Below, piece by piece: positions 48,801-62,500 of a stretch of DNA of 64,000 bases. Source of the DNA: Smittia aterrima. Taxonomy: Eukaryota; Arthropoda; Insecta; Diptera; Chironomidae. The stretch covers positions 13,981,537 to 14,045,536 of the forward strand of contig CP093829.1 in assembly GCA_033063855.1 (NCBI GenBank), given 5' to 3'. A program made the translations under genes and the position numbers. The notes beneath the pieces were generated by a model that did no database searches, was not told the origin of the DNA, and saw only the letters and a program-made list of their open reading frames with translations. Numbering within the stretch: the stretch's first letter is position 1; every line of letters begins with the position of its first letter.

Positions 48801-51800
48801 GGAAAATTTACCCCTAATTATAGTAAAAGAATCTGAGATTTTCTTTCTTTTCTCCGATCGCTAACAACTCCGACGTCTCGAAGAATGGAAATGACAGTTT
48901 TGTGTTTTCTTTTTTTCTCTTTTCAGCGGAGAGACGCTACAATGAAATGACTCGTCACCATCAATTTCCGGTGATGCAATTACCCGAAGGTGCACACTCA
49001 CTCAATAATCCAAAGAATGTTTCATCGGTAGCCAGTCAATCTTTGACATCGTCGCTAATTAATAATAATTGTCTGTTGACATTAAGAGAAATGATGCAAC
49101 ATCAACAACAATATCAACTGCAGCAGCAATATCATCAACAACAATTGCACATGAAGAAAGAGAATGTTGAAGAACACGAAAACTCAAAGTCTCAAATCAT
49201 ATCAACTCCATTATCACCAAATTCATCGCTAAAGCTGTCGCCAAAGTACCGTGCGGAGAAACATGAAAGGGAATCTCCATTTTCGAACAGCAAACCTGAA
49301 ACGCTGAGTCGGAATGAAGCTGGCGCTAATTGCTTCAAACATGTCAAATCGGAAATTCAGCCTACGGGACGGACGGTGCGCGAAGAACTCGAAGCAAGTC
49401 GCAAAATTCCTAAGCCAGGTAAGGACCAAGATTTTATTAAAAGGCTCTTCTCGTAGCCGCCACGAAATAACAGCCTTCCATGTTGATTGCCATAAATTAA
49501 ATATATAATTTCAAACAAAAGACATTTCAACATTCAAATTGAACCCTGTACCCCTGTCACAATCAATAACAATCAACATGATATTCGGATTTTTTTACGA
49601 TGGACATTAGGTGCAGAATTTTTTTTGTATGGGAAACGACCTGCAAGGATCAGCAGGACCTGCGAACAAGAATCTCCCCTAGTTATAAATTCAATTCTCT
49701 GTCGGCTTTTCATATTTCACTGCTGCGTTCTGACCCCTAAGTTTATTCAAATCAATTGACCTTTCAATGAGTCTATCGAAAAAAAAGTATTCCCAAAGCG
49801 AATAGGTTCCACGCAAAGTGGACAAGTTGAATATTTTTGAAACCGCAATTGTTGGAAAAAAGCAAAAAGGAAACGAGAAATTTAAATACGTTTTTTAGAG
49901 GTAGACGTTGAAGTCAATATGTGCTTTGACATGCATATTAAAAAACCTTCAAGTGCAGTAAAAAATGTTTGTGCGAAATTTTCGGTAAAAAAATAACAAA
50001 ACGTTGTTAGATTTTTAACCATTTTCCTGGAAGATTGGTTTACTTCTTAAGGGGTTATTAACTTTTACAACGCAGCAGACGAAGACTGGATTTTATATCC
50101 CAAAAACTCGGACTAGTTACTGAAGAAGCATATAAATCTTGATTATTTGCGATTACTTTCTTGAAAACGAATAATTTACTTTAATTTTTATGTTTAACTT
50201 TAATCGAAAGTTTTTGATTTTTCGGAACTGTCATTAAATTCTTCGTTAGGATTCATCATTTCGACAGTTGAATTCAGGTAAAAAGTATTTTGTGCAAAGA
50301 TTTTTTTCTCGCATTAATCTACGATACCTGAGAAATTAAATGCCGAGAAAAAAGAAGCATAAATTGCGTGTTTGATAGATTCTAAAGAAGTTCAGTCCTC
50401 AATAATCATCCCTAAGATTTTTCTTCTCAACATAGAATAGCAATTTTTTATGTCGACGAACTGAAATGCAGGTCTATTATTTACGATTAGTTTTCACATT
50501 TTTTTTGTGTTAAAATTTATATAAAAGCGTAAAAAAATTGAGTAAGGTTTGCAATGCAGTACACGCAAAAGAAAAATGGTTTACTATTGCAGAGGTTGTT
50601 AGTTTGCTCAATATACATTTCCCTCAGTGCCGTCGAATATCACGGAATTTTCAAAGATTTTTTTTGTGCACATTTTATATTTACCTATTTTTTTATGGTA
50701 AAAAAATTCGATAAATTAAAGGAGAGAGAATGCAAGGGGATGAATGTAGTGTTTGCGCAAATGTAAGGGAAACGAGACTTTTTTCGTCTTTTATGCATTT
50801 ATTGAAATCTCAACGGATCTTACACAAAATTTCTCACGATTTTAAGGTAAAAAATTGCATTCAAAAATTATTTTCGATTGAAGAGAGAAGACCAAAAAAA
50901 TAATCAATTTTATTATGGATGATTGATTTGTGAAAGGATTTTGTTTAGGGGATTAGTTCGTTGCATGATTGGCAAAAGAGTGAAATCTTGAAATTTTTTA
51001 ATCTGGATCCTCTTTAAAATTGAAATGTGATATTAACGGATGTAGAAAGACGTTACTAGTAAAAATTAAAAGAGAAATATTCCAGATTCTGCAAATGAAC
51101 TTCAATCTTGTCAAAAGTTTTGATTGTCCGCAATAAAACTTCGTCAAGAACTTGCTTCTAATTGAGGCTGGACTCATTAATTAAGACAATAGATTGGCAA
51201 ACCTAGTCTCAAAGTTCATGAACTTTCCCCTGCTATTAAATCTTTCGAGACGCTCTCAAATGCATGAATATAGCAGGGAATATAGTTTCGAATATTCATT
51301 AAGAGAAATATTGACACATCGTCATGGCAATACACCCCGACACGACCAGTAAATCCGCTCACTCTCGCACTAAAACTCTTCTCATTTATTTTTGTTCATT
51401 CTCTCAGGTTTTTGTTGTGGCGTAATCATTTGTACAATCTCAAAACTAAAGTTGAGACACTTTTTTCCTGCCTTGGTCTGACGTCGTATCAGCAGTACAA
51501 AAAAAAAACAAAGACAAAAGAGCCATAATGAATAAGAAAATTATTTTGATTAAATACGTTTGAAGCATAATAATACGAAGAAAAAAAATCATTCGACTGA
51601 CGACGAAAAAAAAGTATAAAAATATACTGGGAATAATATCGTACAGCAGGAAAATTTTATGATATGAATTTTTCTTTTCTCGCTGAAAACAATACAGTAA
51701 AAAGCTTTTTCCTCCGCCGGTCGACTTGCATAGTGTAAAACCACGCCTTTTTACATACAATTTCGTTTTATGTATTAAATTTTTATTTTTTATTTTTTCA

Positions 51801-54800
51801 TATTCCGCTTGAGATTTTTTAGCTTTTCACTGAAAAAGCAACAGAAGAAATCCCTTCCCTTCGTGTTCTTTCTTTCTTCTACATACGCACACATGACAAC
51901 GAACGAACGAAGGGGAAATGTTGGTGAGAAGAGCTTTCCGAAAATGCGCTCTCTTTCTACATTTCTAGGCTCATGCTTCGCTGCTTAGATATTTTCATAT
52001 TCTTTTTTTCGGGATTTTAGTCATTCTGCATATTTGAAACGTAATAGTCGCAAATTATAAGTTAAAGTTTAAATATTTCAAACGATTTGAATAACTTTAC
52101 CTTCTTTTAAATTTAATTGGATTCAGCCAAAAATATTTTAGTTGTGAAAAATTTAAATGATTTTTAAATTAAAACGAAATAAATAAATGAAAAGTTAAGT
52201 CAAAGGCAGACAATTATACAAGTGAATTAAGTGTAATGTTATTACTACCAGCGAATGATTCATCAACTCCAAACATGGTTTTCTCAAAAGTTAGATCATG
52301 GAATGATGTGAACGAACGCGAAACAAATAACAACAACCCAGTGAAAAGTGAAATTCTTCGAACGCCATCAAGATGTATGTTGATTTATCGATCCAGTTTC
52401 ATTAGTCTCAAAAGTCCTTTGTCTTGAGTGCAACCTTTTTGGCGTCAGCAATCTGCAAATATGCATCTCACCATCTGATTTCCATGAAATTCTCTTTTGC
52501 CTTTTCTTCTTCCACCTTTTATATCCATCCTCAAACAAATGGTCTTTCGATCTCTTTTGGGTAAAAAAATATCATTTCATCCCTTAAATTTATTTCACAA
52601 AAAAAAAAGACGAAGAAGAAGAATTTATCTTTTGTTGTACTTTAACGATGTGTGTAGGATGTGCATTGTGAGACCTGAAAACGCATGGCACATACAGCAA
52701 AGCTGTACAACAACAGAAAATGCCAAATCATTAGAGCTGCATAATTTATGGATATTTTTCCAGTTTTATTTGTCGACGTAGCTCAAGAATTATACGCATT
52801 TAAATAACAAATGAAGAATTTTCCTTAATTATTTCCTTTTTTTGTCAAACACCTTGAAATTGTCTCCTGATCTAATCTTACGAGGTTTAAAAAAGTATAT
52901 TTTATTTCGGCGCTTACAACTGTGACAAAGTGCTACTTGAAAGTAAAGGGCCATTTCATGTCCATCAAGGGATCAAATTTTATTCCTCATGCATTATAAA
53001 TTGACATCAGATGGTCAAATAGAAGCATTAGCATAAACAAATAAACTCAATTTAATTTTTTACAAGACTATGTTAGTAAAACCTACTCTTTTCTTGCAGA
53101 TATTCCCTTAAAACGATCATCGAAATCACCGTCGCCCGTACGATCTCATGGTAAGTCAATTAAATAGAAATCTAGTCGATTAATTTCAAAAGTAAGACGC
53201 GTGTCCCCATAAATCTTCAAACATTTATACCTCTCGCAACTTAATCAGATGAAAAAGAAGATAAAAGGAGTTGAAACACTTTGGTTCCCGGCAAAGAAAA
53301 GAGAATTAAATTCCCTTTTAACATAACAATCAAATATTATAAATCGAATGTTTATTGAGTTAACAGCACCCAAGACGGTACACGAGACTAGCACACTTTC
53401 CTTGTGTTAAATATGTTTAAAAAGAAATAAAACTTCTAAATAGCTTCCTCTTTTTGTTGTTTAACCCTTTGGATAGAAGGAAGCAAAGCCATCAACAACC
53501 CCATGAAAGAGTAAATCTCTTCAAAATTGAAATAAAATCAAACATTGAGGGCTCCTTTAAAAATTCATCGTCTTTCGAGTTGAGGACAATTTATCAGACA
53601 CCCAATTCTCTTATCCTCAAGAAGGTAAAAGGATAATAATCAGCTCATCTTATTTAAACATAAGACTAGTCGCTCAACATATTTGCGCTATTAACATAAT
53701 CGGATAAGACTTGAAAGCATCTGAAGTAAAACTTAAGCGTTCAGTTTTTTAACTCGGAAAATCTGATTGCTCTATGAATATGCATCGATTGCTGCCGAAA
53801 GGAATTTAAAATCGAAACATATGATGCACAAAATGGTTTTCGAAACGTGACGAGAATAATAAACGTTTGAAAAAGATTTTTACTTCACTTCTCAGTTAGT
53901 TTGGCAGAAGCGAGTTCACAACTTCTCGAGGATTTGAATTTAGAAGTTTTGTTGAACAAATTTTCATGTATTTGCATGGTTTAATGAACACCGAAGGGTT
54001 CAGTGAAGGGAAATTTAAATTTGTACGTGATTAGTTTTTTAAAGAAAATGTAAATTCTGGTCAAGAAAACATCAGTAGATTTTGCTTTGCAAAAAAGAAT
54101 AAACTTGTATTTTCATTTTGTCGATTAGGTTTCACTCAATTAAGAAACGAATGATAGATTTCTTTTGAAAGCTGAATGTTCAGTGAAAGGGTTTTCAAGA
54201 CTTTCGCACGCTCGGTACGTCGCAATTTGATGGATTGCAATTGAACATTGAATAATTTGTAAACTTAACTCGATTGAAAAAGTCTCAAATGACTCCTGCA
54301 GCTTCATTTATTGATGAAGTCATAAGAAAGCCTTTCAAATTCTTTTTAAGGTGTTACATCGCTCCGAATATAGTCGCAACATGAAATGCGACGACCACCA
54401 TTTTAAAATCCATGCATTTTAAAGTCTGCGTATGTACCGGCAGCAGCATGCAGATTGCAAGTTGTAACCCCTTTAGAGAACGAACAAACCCAAATCCTAT
54501 CAACAACCCTAGAAGTTAAAATGACGCGAGTTTTTCGATCAATGAGCGATTATTATTTTTTTGAGAAATGGTACACGCATCAGATGCAATTTATGAAATC
54601 ATTATAGAAATAACTTTAATAGTTGGAAAATTTATGATTTGCAACATTGTTCCATGAAAGGAGTTTCAATAACAAATTCTCAATGTAAATTTCGTTCGTA
54701 TTTTGAAAAGGGTGAAATTTTGATATGACTACACGTATAAATGGCGAAGCAGATGCGATATAGCAGTTTATAAAAATTAATCAATTTTACTCGGGCTTTG

Positions 54801-56248
54801 CCTAGGTCAAGAACAGGCGCTTGATAACTTATGAGATTTATTTCGTTTCGTTACAGATGAGGAAAGTACTGATGATGGAAGCTATCATGAAGAAAACTCT
54901 AACCCGAGTCCACCACCTCAAAAGCAAGAGCATATGAGACCGCTCAACTTGGTAAGTTTTAAATATTTAACATTTTTCAAACAGTTTTAAAATTTTAATT
55001 TTTCAACACAGATCACTGATTCTTCTCGACACACTCCATCTCCACCAGTTCCGGAAAATGCTGCTATGAATATTGCGGCACTCGCAGCTCTTCAAAGCCA
55101 AATTCCATTGAGTTCATTTTTCCTACAAAATCAATTTGGAATGAGCGCCTTAGCTGGCCTTCCAACTGCCGACATGGGATCTTTTCAGCAAGCATTCCAA
55201 GCCCAACAAGCTTCATTCCAACAGCAACTTCAAAATTATATGCTTCTTCATGCAAGCGCAAATCCTGGAACCAATTCAACTCAAGCTCAAGCGGCTGCAC
55301 AACTATTGATCCAAAGTCAAGTTCAGCAAGCGATGGCCCAAGCAGCCCAACAACTTCAAGCACTTCAGAAAAATAACTTAAAGCGAAGTCACTCGCAGAG
55401 TGAAACTACAAATATCAACAATAGTCCAATGCACAGCCCTTCGCAAAGTCCTTTGCTTGGAAGCAATCGAACAACGCCTCCAAATGCAAACACAACCCAG
55501 ATATCTGTTGGTGGAATTTTAACTCCATCAACTCCAAATTCGGGAACTCATCAACCACCACAAAAATTAACAACAGCTGCTCGTACGATGGAACCGTCAC
55601 CAGAAGAAACTACTGATCTAGAAGAACTCGAGCAGTTCTCAAAGACATTTAAACAGCGACGAATTAAACTTGGTTTCACTCAAGGTGACGTTGGTCTAGC
55701 GATGGGCAAATTATACGGAAATGACTTTTCACAAACAACCATATCACGATTTGAGGCGCTGAACTTGAGCTTTAAGAACATGTGTAAGCTTAAACCACTT
55801 TTACAGAAGTGGCTCGAGGACGCCGACCGCAGTATGAACAATCCTGGCGGGTAAGATCGATTTATGAAAACAATTTTATGTAAAAAATAAAGATTTCAAT
55901 TCTTCTACTCACAGAATGTTCGGACCAAGTACTTTAAGCAGTCCCCTAACAACACCCGAGGCTATCGGCCGTAGGAGAAAGAAAAGGACGTCCATTGAAA
56001 CTTCTGTTCGAGTCGCGTTGGAAAAGGCTTTCTTCATTAATTCGAAACCGACAAGTCAGGAAATTTCTAATTTAGCTGATAATTTGTGTATCGAGAAAGA
56101 AGTTGTTCGTGTTTGGTTTTGCAACCGACGACAAAAGGAGAAACGTACGAACCCCGGTAATCCTGAGAGTCCCACCGATTCTTTGGGAAATGGGTCAAGT
56201 ATGTTCGAGTTAGCATCACAATACACATCATCAATGAAACATGAATGA
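39808..56248 (+). CDS. nub: Nubbin/Pdm class II POU factor, long form
   Basis: POU-homeodomain transcription factor of the Oct1/2 class. In flies nub/pdm2 act in wing growth, neuroblast timing and gut immunity. Exons 39808-39988, 48927-49418, 53100-53150, 54857-54951, 55012-55850 and 55915-56248 give 663 aa. The first exon (MPLLLQPRSLNRV to RSEEE) ends in phase 1, matching the acceptor at 48926; this join is inferred. Exon 2 is Gln/His-rich (MMQHQQQYQLQQQYHQQQLH). Exon 5 has an Ala/Gln-rich region, then the POU-specific domain (DLEELEQFSKTFKQRRIKLG to MCKLKPLLQKWLEDAD). Intron 5 splits the linker. The last exon holds the homeodomain (RRRKKRTSIE to VRVWFCNRRQKEKR). nub versus pdm2 cannot be settled from one copy. 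Confidence 0.88.
39989..48926. other. nub: Nub intron 1 (8.9 kb), no gene seen
   Basis: Large intron between the first and second long-form coding exons. The many short ORFs have no domain or splice context. It ends in a textbook pyrimidine tract (tttttttctcttttcag). Likely regulatory content; no transposon ends or tRNA recognised. Confidence 0.45.
48541..48580 (+). repeat. opa-like CAG/CAA run in nub intron
   Basis: A short CAG/CAT/CAA run (cagcagcagcatcaacaacaacatcgcagc) lies about 350 bases before the Gln/His-rich nub exon. One frame gives TQQQHQQQHRSTVAID but ends in a stop without a donor in phase. It is either an unspliced relic or simple sequence. Confidence 0.35.
49419..52235. other. 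nub: Nub intron and short-form promoter region
   Basis: 2.8 kb between the long-form exon 2 and the short-form start exon; it must contain the short-form promoter if that model holds. AT-rich with poly-A/T runs; no coding exon supported. Confidence 0.4.
52236..56248 (+). CDS. nub: Nubbin/Pdm short form, alternative start exon
   Basis: A second start exon, 52236-52374, ends AGAT then gtatgt in phase 1 and can join the shared acceptor at 53099 just as the long exon at 49418 does, giving 485 aa. It reads MLLLPANDSSTPN then MVFSKVRSWNDVN; the inner Met at 52275 resembles, from memory, the start of the Drosophila short Pdm1 isoform (MV.S..R pattern with a Trp soon after). The shared part carries both the POU-specific domain and the homeodomain; the Gln/His-rich exon is absent. 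In Drosophila the long and short Nub proteins come from separate promoters and act in opposite ways on immune genes. Here the exon is inferred from phase, donor and composition. Confidence 0.72.
52375..53099. other. nub: Nub intron before shared exon 3
   Basis: Intron after the short start exon, ending in ctactcttttcttgcag at 53099. No coding sequence seen. Confidence 0.45.
53151..54856. other. nub: Nub intron 3
   Basis: 1.7-kb intron between the 51-nt Ser/Pro-rich exon (53100-53150) and the exon that starts at 54857. Nothing coding seen. Confidence 0.45.
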
Positions 56249-56519
56249 CCTGTTCGACGGAAGACTTTTTCGTAAGTTTCGTTTTAAAGCAGACAAACAT
56301 ACATGCACATGATTTAAGAAAGCACAACAGCCGCAATGTCATCATTACTTCAATGACTGTGATACGAGATTCGAACAGTGGTAATTTATAAACAAAATGG
56401 AATATTGGAAGCATTTTATAGATTGAAATTATTTTACACAATAAGAAAATTTACCTTCTAAGACAGAAATAGAAAATTGTAGTTGAAAAAGACAGAACGA
56501 CGATGATGAAAAAATAAGA

Positions 56520-56525
56520 AATAAA
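56520..56525 (+). terminator. nub: Nub candidate polyadenylation signal
   Basis: AATAAA about 270 bases after the nub stop. Developmental regulators often use longer 3'UTRs, so later sites are possible. Confidence 0.4.
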
Positions 56526-59500
56526 GTAAAATTTGTGCTAAATGTTTTTGTCCAAAGAAATTCACATTTTCTCCTTTTTCGATCGATGCTGATTACGAAT
56601 TCAAAAATCATATTTTATTCAAATTGCGAACCGAATGTTGATGCAAAATCACAGTCCATAAAATTCTTTTCATCCTTTTTTGAAGGATTCGATTTGCATG
56701 AACACTTTTGCTCGCTCCCATATTCACATCAGTGATAAAAGAGGAAAATAAAATCGATTCCGCAGTCATTTATTATTCATGGTTATCCCAACATGCAAAT
56801 CATCATGAATATTTAACTGACCATGTGTGGTCAGCCATTTTAATATGGAAATTCGCTTTATAAGCATCGTCTTCGTTTCATTCAATTATGACGTCGCTCT
56901 TCTCTTTTCAGATAGCATATCTTGATGATGCATCAACCCCTTTCGATTGGATGGTTGAAAGTTTCAACTTGAAACAAACCCCTCGTTTTAAACAAACATT
57001 TACATATACGATTTGAATATGAGTGACGACAAGAAGGGATCGAACAAGTTCATAAAAAGTCTAGAGACTTTCAACCCTTTCCTAACATAATTATGTTATT
57101 GAACGACATTCAACCCTTTTTTATGATGATGAATGTGGTTAAAAAATGAACTGCGAGATTATGGGGTTGATTTACATAAAGCTAACTGCTTTGTGTAACT
57201 TTTGATTGAGTTCCGTCCTCTATTTCCTCATTTAATTTGTAGAGGGTAATTCACACTTCACGTAACAGAGTCAACAAGTTTTTTAAACAATTGGTGACAT
57301 AATAAACGCGTTTGAATAAATATTCAAACAGGTAGTGGTTTACACACCTAATCAAGAGCCGTTCATTTGAATAGGGGAATGACGATTCAAACTGAAGGTA
57401 TCATAAAACCGTGCAGTATTTAAATCGATCAAGCTATTACGGTGAAGTTTAAAGTGAAATCTCAATTAGCTTTAAACCAGAGGTAGACCAGTTGTTGATT
57501 CAAACCTCAAAAGAATTGCGTCGATTACCTCAAATTGAATCGAGTGTCAAAGCCTTAAATGCTCTTCAATTCAGGGAAGTTTATTGATGATGCAAGGGTT
57601 GATGTTATGACAAAGGGTAACAAGACAAGATTTCCTTCAAATTAAAGAAGCGTGCTGGAGGTTTGCTCGTCTCGTGCGAAAATAAAAAATAATTGAAAGA
57701 TGTTTGATGATGTTGGAAGATCCCGTTTTATGTTTAGGGCCTTTATTGCACTTGGACATTTTTCTGAAATGATCTCGCAGTGGAAAATGTTGTAAATAAG
57801 AAATGCGCTTGGACATAAAATGAATATTTATTCATGTTGATGATTACCTCTCATTTACGATGCAGAGAAAATATCTATCCGGTCGACGAACAAAGAAGGG
57901 TGCATTTGCGACTGTGTGTAGGTGGTTGCGAGGGTCGTTCAATGCAAGCCGAGACTATGGATTTACATTTCTGTTATATTGTTGGAAAAGTTGAGTTCAC
58001 TTAATGCTGCAAAATGAATATATATATCTAAGGACTGGACAAACAATATTGAACTCACAAGTAAATGCGAGGCAAGAGATAGAGAAAGAGCGAGCAGCAA
58101 AGAGACAGACAGAAGGAAAGAAGTTTATTTATCGACCTCGTAAAATTGTGGATACTAAGAAGAAAATTTATTTGCCTCTTGAGACCGACGAATGGATGAC
58201 TTTACCTTCAGCTTGACTTGGCACATCGGACTGAGGAAATTATCAATGGTATTTGCATAAGAAATTGTCCACTTTCATTTGAAATGGAAATATCCTTCTT
58301 AGCATTAAATTATAAGGACCGAAGCTCTCTTCTGTATTCAACCCTCCTTCAATATACATTTCTCACTTGATAGCAATGAGAGGTGGCATGCGATCGAGCA
58401 ATATTCAACCGAGCATCGTAAATTTTGATGAGAAAATCGATAGATTATAAGAAGCAGGAATGCATAGGAAGTAATTTACGAGACTCTCGCATGTAAATCA
58501 ATCGTAAGCGGACTATACGAAATGAAGATTTCAAAATTCACACTTTTGTGGTGAAAGCGTGATTTAATCATTGTGATGAACAGACCTTAACTGCTATACC
58601 ATAACAATTTCTTCAGTCGCAGATGGAATATTTTGTTACGTACGAGGGTGTCATTGTCAGGAGATTTCAAAGAAAGTGTGCTGCTTGACCCTGTCCACAT
58701 ATATAGTGCAATTTATTTATTTGTCGTGTGCCATATTTCATTTGTGAGCGAGATCGATAATAAAACGCATTTTAATTTGAAAAGAGAATCACCATGGGGT
58801 CAGAGAGAACATTTTAATTTATAGTTTCAAGGTGTTACGGAACTCACAAAGGAATATGATATCAGGGAGTTCATCAGTTGAAAGAAGGATTTTTATGTAA
58901 AGTCTAACGATTTCGATGGACTTAAGCAAACATTTGTCTTCATTATTCAATTACACTGTAAGCAAGGAGAGTCAACGATGAGATGGAAAATTCGCTCTTG
59001 TTCTTTTGCAAATAAAACTTTCTAGTCCGTTTCCAACAGCAGTTCGAGACAATATTAAATTGCAATATTTGTCAACTTCGTTTGACCTTTTCAGCATTTT
59101 CAGATACTATGGAGCAATTTTATTTACTTTCAATTTCTATCGATGAATTCTTAATATCCTCGTTCTCTTTGATGGAAATTTTTCCCAATTCAAGTAACGG
59201 AATGTTTTGATATTTAAATTTAAGGTTTTTAAATTTAAGTTTCTCCTTATGAATAAAAGCGGAATCTAAAGAAAACAATAAGCATGAATGAATTGGCAAG
59301 TGAAGAAAGCAAAGGAGAGAAAGAGGAGGAGATGAATAAATGTATCGAAAGCATGTTCGGTTCATGATAAGATGAAAGACTCGGTCTGCCAAAAAATTTT
59401 ATGTTCTCTTATTATTTCACTTGAGTGACCTTTAATAAAAGTTTTTATTTAAATTCCCATAAATCGAAATTGCCTTTTCTTTCAGACGAATGAAGCTGCT

Positions 59501-62500
59501 ATCGTGAAAAAGAATATGTTAACAGCATAATATCTTTCGTTCCTTTCCCGGTATCGGGTCAGGGAAAAAACGAAAAAAGTGAAATTGAAAGGTAATCGAA
59601 ATTTCAAATTCACTCAATTTTCTTCTTTTTTGCGGCCTGCCAGTGTTTGATAAAATTTGTTTACATATGAAGATTTTTTCCTTTTCAACCCTTAAGTTTG
59701 TCCCTTGTCGTTGACCATCGCATCATTTGCCGTTTTTTATGGATGCATGGAAAAAGGAGACACTTGAATTTAAATGAAACATTAAAATGTTCATGATTAT
59801 TGAAATGTGAAATTGATATTAAAGATCAACCGTCACACATTGTCGTATCCAGGCCCATTCAATTTACTAGCCATCTTGCGGAATACCAACAATGAAAAGG
59901 AAATTAAATGCCCCAGGATGAATTAAATTCATTTGGTTGTAATGATTCAATTTGCTTGCATGTTTGGTATTGGCATTTTCACGCAAGACATCGCATTTTC
60001 AGAGAAATTCCCTCTTAAACCATTGGCCTGAACAAGGTTTCTCCACAAATCAGCACAACACACACGCTTATAGCTACGAAAGGGTTTAAATATTTGATAC
60101 TGTTAATGCCTGAGGGAATCACTTTTTTTATTAATTCAAAATGTGTTTACTTCCATGTCAACATAAATGAAAACGTCTTGCAGAAAATCTTCGCAATTTT
60201 ACATAAATACAATATGTTGAGGTCATTTCGGAAGTGTTTCCTTCTCCTGAATTTTATAAAAGTCTACACAAGTCATAACAAAACTATTTCAAAATAAAAA
60301 TTCTGATTCGGTCACAAAAGTTCTCTACCATAACAGAAACAATCTTTACTAAGTTTCCGTCTTTACTCATCTTGAAGCACATTTTTGTTATCGTGCGTGG
60401 AGATTAAAATATAAAAAAAAATCTTGCCATCTGCTTTCGCCCTAACTTCAGTGAACTCTTTCTTCTTTGATAATTATTTCACGTGAAATGGAGACTTTTA
60501 TAGCTTCCTGTTGCTTCTACATTCAGCCATCAGATTTTTTTAGCATTAATTATCAAAGATAGTGAACTCATTTCTGACGAGACATTAAATTATGTTTTAG
60601 AACTTGTGGCTCACAGGCTGTGAACTAAATAATTTTCCGCAACTCAATTTCGCTGACTTTGGATCATGATTTCAAATGCTCATCTAAAATGCTGTAAACA
60701 ATTTCAAGTTTTATTAACATATTAAAATTCTGACTTTTCCCGGGAATTAGAATATGAATGTGTTGACCGGTTAATGAGCACTCAACCTAGGTTTGGACTT
60801 AACAATTATTCCATGTCAAAAGTGTTGCTGTTTTTTTTAAGAGAAAAAATTACAATTCATAATTATGAAGGCAAGCAAACCATAAAAATTTTATGGTAAT
60901 CTGAAAGAATGAAAGGGCTTATTTGAATATTTCAGTTAATCATAATATTTACTTCTCTGTGTTATGCTTCTTAGCACCCAATTATTCAATTCAAATTAAT
61001 TATAAAGCCGTTCTTATTTTTTGGCTTAATTAGAGTGAAGTAATGATTGCATAAACTCAAAAGATTATACTTTCAAAAGCCATTGTTCCGGAATTTATGT
61101 TTTTTTTGGAAAACAACTAGACGTATTCGCTGGGCGACTCTTTTGCATTCTCACGCATGATTCATAGAGTTTTAATAATGAGTTGGATAATGTTTTGAAA
61201 ATCTTATGGTGGTCTGATTCACAACCTTATTGTTCTTATCAGAACTGGTAACACCTCACGTCATTTAATTTTATTCCAGTATTGATGATGATAAGAGTCA
61301 CTGTATATGGAAAAAAACGAGCAAATGTTTATGAATCATTAAACGTCATAAGAGTTTATTGATAAAATCAAAGTCTTTAATTTTAAAAGTCATTGTTGAA
61401 AAGTGCAAAAATATTATACACTGAAATTTTTATTTCAGTTAAATTTCTTGATAGCTTTTGTCTATTCTTTAATATTTGTATTCTTAAAAATGTTTCATCT
61501 GCAAAATTTATAGTGAAACTTAAGCTAATGATATTGCTTTCGCTGCATAACCAATTAATTTTGCAATTTACTAAATTTTTACTTTCATAAATAATATATT
61601 AGTAACAAATTGTTTTTATTTTTAAATTTATTTAACAACACAAAATACTGCAGGCTTCTACTAATGAGGCGAGTAATTGAATCGGAAATAGTTTTGAAAC
61701 TTCAAGTTCCTTAGTTTTGCATGCTTACTGTCCGTGCAAGCTTTTCTCAGATGTGATGATATCGAACCAGCCAGTGCTCGGCTAAATATCATTCCATGTT
61801 CTTGTTCTTCTATTTTAGTTCACTGACTCTTTAGTATTTATTTCCAGAAGTACTCGTCTATGTATTAATAAAAATCGATTATTCGCCTGTGACCTACAAT
61901 ATCATATACTAGCTTTTATTTTTGCAGCACAAATGATGCTGTATTTACAGAGCTAGATCTCAGTCACATATTTCAAGTTCATTTTAGATGGAACTTTTGG
62001 CAAAGGACGAGAAGTTACTAAAGTATTTGATATTATTAGATTCCCTCGCTCAATTACTCATTCTTAGCTAATCATGCATGAAAAACCAGACTTATCTTAT
62101 CAATAAATGAAAATACAAAATTCCATGAGTCACTTTGAAATAAAATTCTGTTATCAAAGACCAGAAAAAAACCAAACCAATTTACTAGAAAATTCAAAAT
62201 TCATCGCTAATAGTCGAGTCAACATGAAAAACGCCTTTTCGCTGAAAACGAATACTCTCATCGTATCGATAAAAGAAGAAGATATTTTTTTCATTCAAAT
62301 CGTCGACAACACGAGATGACGCTAAACTTTTTATATTTCACTCTCTTTTCAGTCAGAGTGTGGAAAACTCTCAAAGCTCCCAGCTCGCATGTGTTGGTGG
62401 AGTTCTTTTTTTTCTTTTTGAATAATATTTTCTTGTACCAAAAAAAAACGTGCGCACACATAAATCGCGCATTAAATTATAAAAAATACAAAATTTGATT

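Noticed and set aside
55064..55363. Minus-strand ORF opposite the nub Ala/Gln-rich exon
   Set aside because: Mirror of a repetitive coding exon; no independent evidence.
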